Source: Bacteroidota bacterium
GTDB lineage: Bacteria > Bacteroidota > Bacteroidia > UKL13-3
Assembly (NCBI GenBank): GCA_947462865.1
Contig: CANHRW010000106.1
Location: 1-6,941 of the forward strand
Direction of reading: 5' to 3'
DNA length: 6,941 nt
Shown here piece by piece: positions 6,119 through 6,941 of the stretch (positions within the stretch are counted from its first letter, which is position 1; each line of letters starts with the position of its first letter). Under the pieces are notes generated by a model, which did not search any database, was not told where the DNA came from, and saw only the letters and a list, made by a program, of their open reading frames with translations. The position numbers and the translations under genes are program-made.

Positions 6119-6941
6119 TAGTCGAAAGATTGTCCTTCTCTGTTAGCGATGGCTCGAATGGCTTGGTATTCTTCTTCAGTTAAATCATTGAAAAAGTAAT
6201 TAATAGGGTTTACTTTGTTTTTCCCTTTGATGACTTCATAGTGTACATGGGGTGCTGTTGAAGTGCCTGTATTGCCCACAAAACCCAGTAACTCCCCACG
6301 TTTCACCCTAGTGCCTACTCTTGCCTTTATTCTGCTCATGTGTGCATACAAAGAATGGTAGCCAAAGCCATGGTTTACAATTACATGGTTTCCGTATCCA
6401 TTTCCATTTTCAGCGGTTTCAACTCTTCCATTACCTGTGGCATAAATAGGAGTTCCTGTAGGGGCAGTAAAATCTATTCCAGAGTGGAATTTATGCGTTT
6501 TAAAAACGGGGTGAATCCGATACCCAAATCCTGAAGCCATCCGTTTTAAGGTTTTATTGGAAACAGGTTGGATTGCTGGAATACTGGCTAAAAACTGTGT
6601 TTTGTTTGCCGCCAATCTGCTCAATTCTTTAAAAGAAACAGTTTGAATTCTAACTAACCTGCTAAGTAAATCTACTTTCTCTTGAAGGCTCACCAATTCT
6701 TCTTTGCTGTTAATGTTTTGAATGTTATCATAGCTTGATAGGCTTTTTCTGTTGGGTTTTATAGCACTGTAATTAATTGGTTCTGCTTCAAAAATAGCCC
6801 GGTAAATATTGGCATCTCGGTCTTGTAATTCAGTTAATTTAGTGTTCAGTTCATCTACTTTTTCTTGAAGACCTTTTACCTCTGTTTTGTATACTTCATT
6901 TTCTCTTTTTAAACTTCTTTCTTTAGGGGAATCAATAAAAC
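6118..6941 (-). CDS. M23 family (LytM-type) metallopeptidase, 5' partial
   Basis: The frame is open to the window edge, so the N-terminus is missing; 273 residues are visible. The first TTG inside the window (6694-6696) is not the start, because the frame continues upstream with a family-typical sequence: FIDSPKE, a heptad-rich coiled coil (KVDELNTKLTELQ), then RDANIYRAIFEAEPI. The peptidase domain covers the C-terminal half. Zinc and catalytic residues are all present: H and D of FHSGIDF (6484-6486 and 6472-6474), the H of LYAHM, and both histidines of HVHYEV (6241-6249). In this family such proteins cleave peptidoglycan cross-links in the periplasm, usually tethered by an N-terminal membrane helix that would lie just outside the window. 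The short tail NDLTEEEYQAI is common in these proteins. The stop overlaps the merR-like start by 1 nt. Inferred role: cell-wall remodelling during growth or division. Confidence 0.92.
   Translation of the reverse strand, partial: FIDSPKERSLKRENEVYKTEVKGLQEKVDELNTKLTELQDRDANIYRAIFEAEPINYSAIKPNRKSLSSYDNIQNINSKEELVSLQEKVDLLSRLVRIQTVSFKELSRLAANKTQFLASIPAIQPVSNKTLKRMASGFGYRIHPVFKTHKFHSGIDFTAPTGTPIYATGNGRVETAENGNGYGNHVIVNHGFGYHSLYAHMSRIKARVGTRVKRGELLGFVGNTGTSTAPHVHYEVIKGKNKVNPINYFFNDLTEEEYQAIRAIANREGQSFD

Noticed and set aside
6340..6534. Plus-strand open frame of 64 codons
   Set aside because: It is antisense to the M23 catalytic domain and has no supporting context.
6694..6696. TTG as the start of the M23 peptidase
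   Set aside because: The same frame continues without a stop for 81 more codons and encodes the coiled-coil and RDANIYRAIFEAEPI segment characteristic of these proteins.
1..6941. CRISPR array, insertion sequence, tRNA or defence island
   Set aside because: I saw no regularly spaced repeats, transposase or terminal inverted repeats, tRNA-like fold, or defence-gene motifs. The PIN-PhoH protein is a widespread housekeeping-type family, not evidence of a defence system by itself.

Overview
The window reads as ordinary chromosomal DNA of an AT-rich member of the Bacteroidota. Three things point there. The long plus-strand gene ends in a type A sorting domain of the type IX secretion system (T9SS). 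A GldC homologue is present, and that family is essentially confined to this phylum. The genes also start without recognisable Shine-Dalgarno sequences. The genus cannot be read from the sequence; a gliding-lineage or Chitinophagia-like organism is a reasonable guess.

Layout. Positions 1-3363 (+) hold the 3' part of one very large secreted protein. It has a peptide-N-glycosidase F (PNGase F)-like core that seems to be split by a long insertion containing a LamG/concanavalin-A-like domain, followed by accessory beta domains and the T9SS signal. It meets a minus-strand block tail to tail across a 32-bp gap with a 16-bp perfect palindrome. Everything from 3396 to the right edge is on the minus strand. 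In transcription order this is an M23 (LytM-type) peptidase (6118 to beyond 6941, N-terminus cut off), a small MerR-type DNA-binding protein (5783-6118), GldC (5398-5778), a 155-bp gap, a PIN-PhoH ATPase (3875-5242), and a small exported protein with an FxWxxGxW motif (3396-3872).

How the genes relate. The M23 peptidase, merR-like gene and gldC are packed with a 1-nt overlap and a 4-nt gap, so they are probably cotranscribed: an envelope hydrolase, a regulator and a gliding-associated protein. The PhoH gene and the small exported protein are 2 nt apart and form a second unit, possibly with its own promoter in the 155-bp gap. The plus-strand giant is an export substrate of T9SS, the system tied to gliding in this phylum.

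I see no mobile element, CRISPR array, RNA gene or defence system. The most interesting item is the interrupted PNGase F architecture, in which the catalytic-Asp motif is kept but the two partner glutamates appear to be lost.
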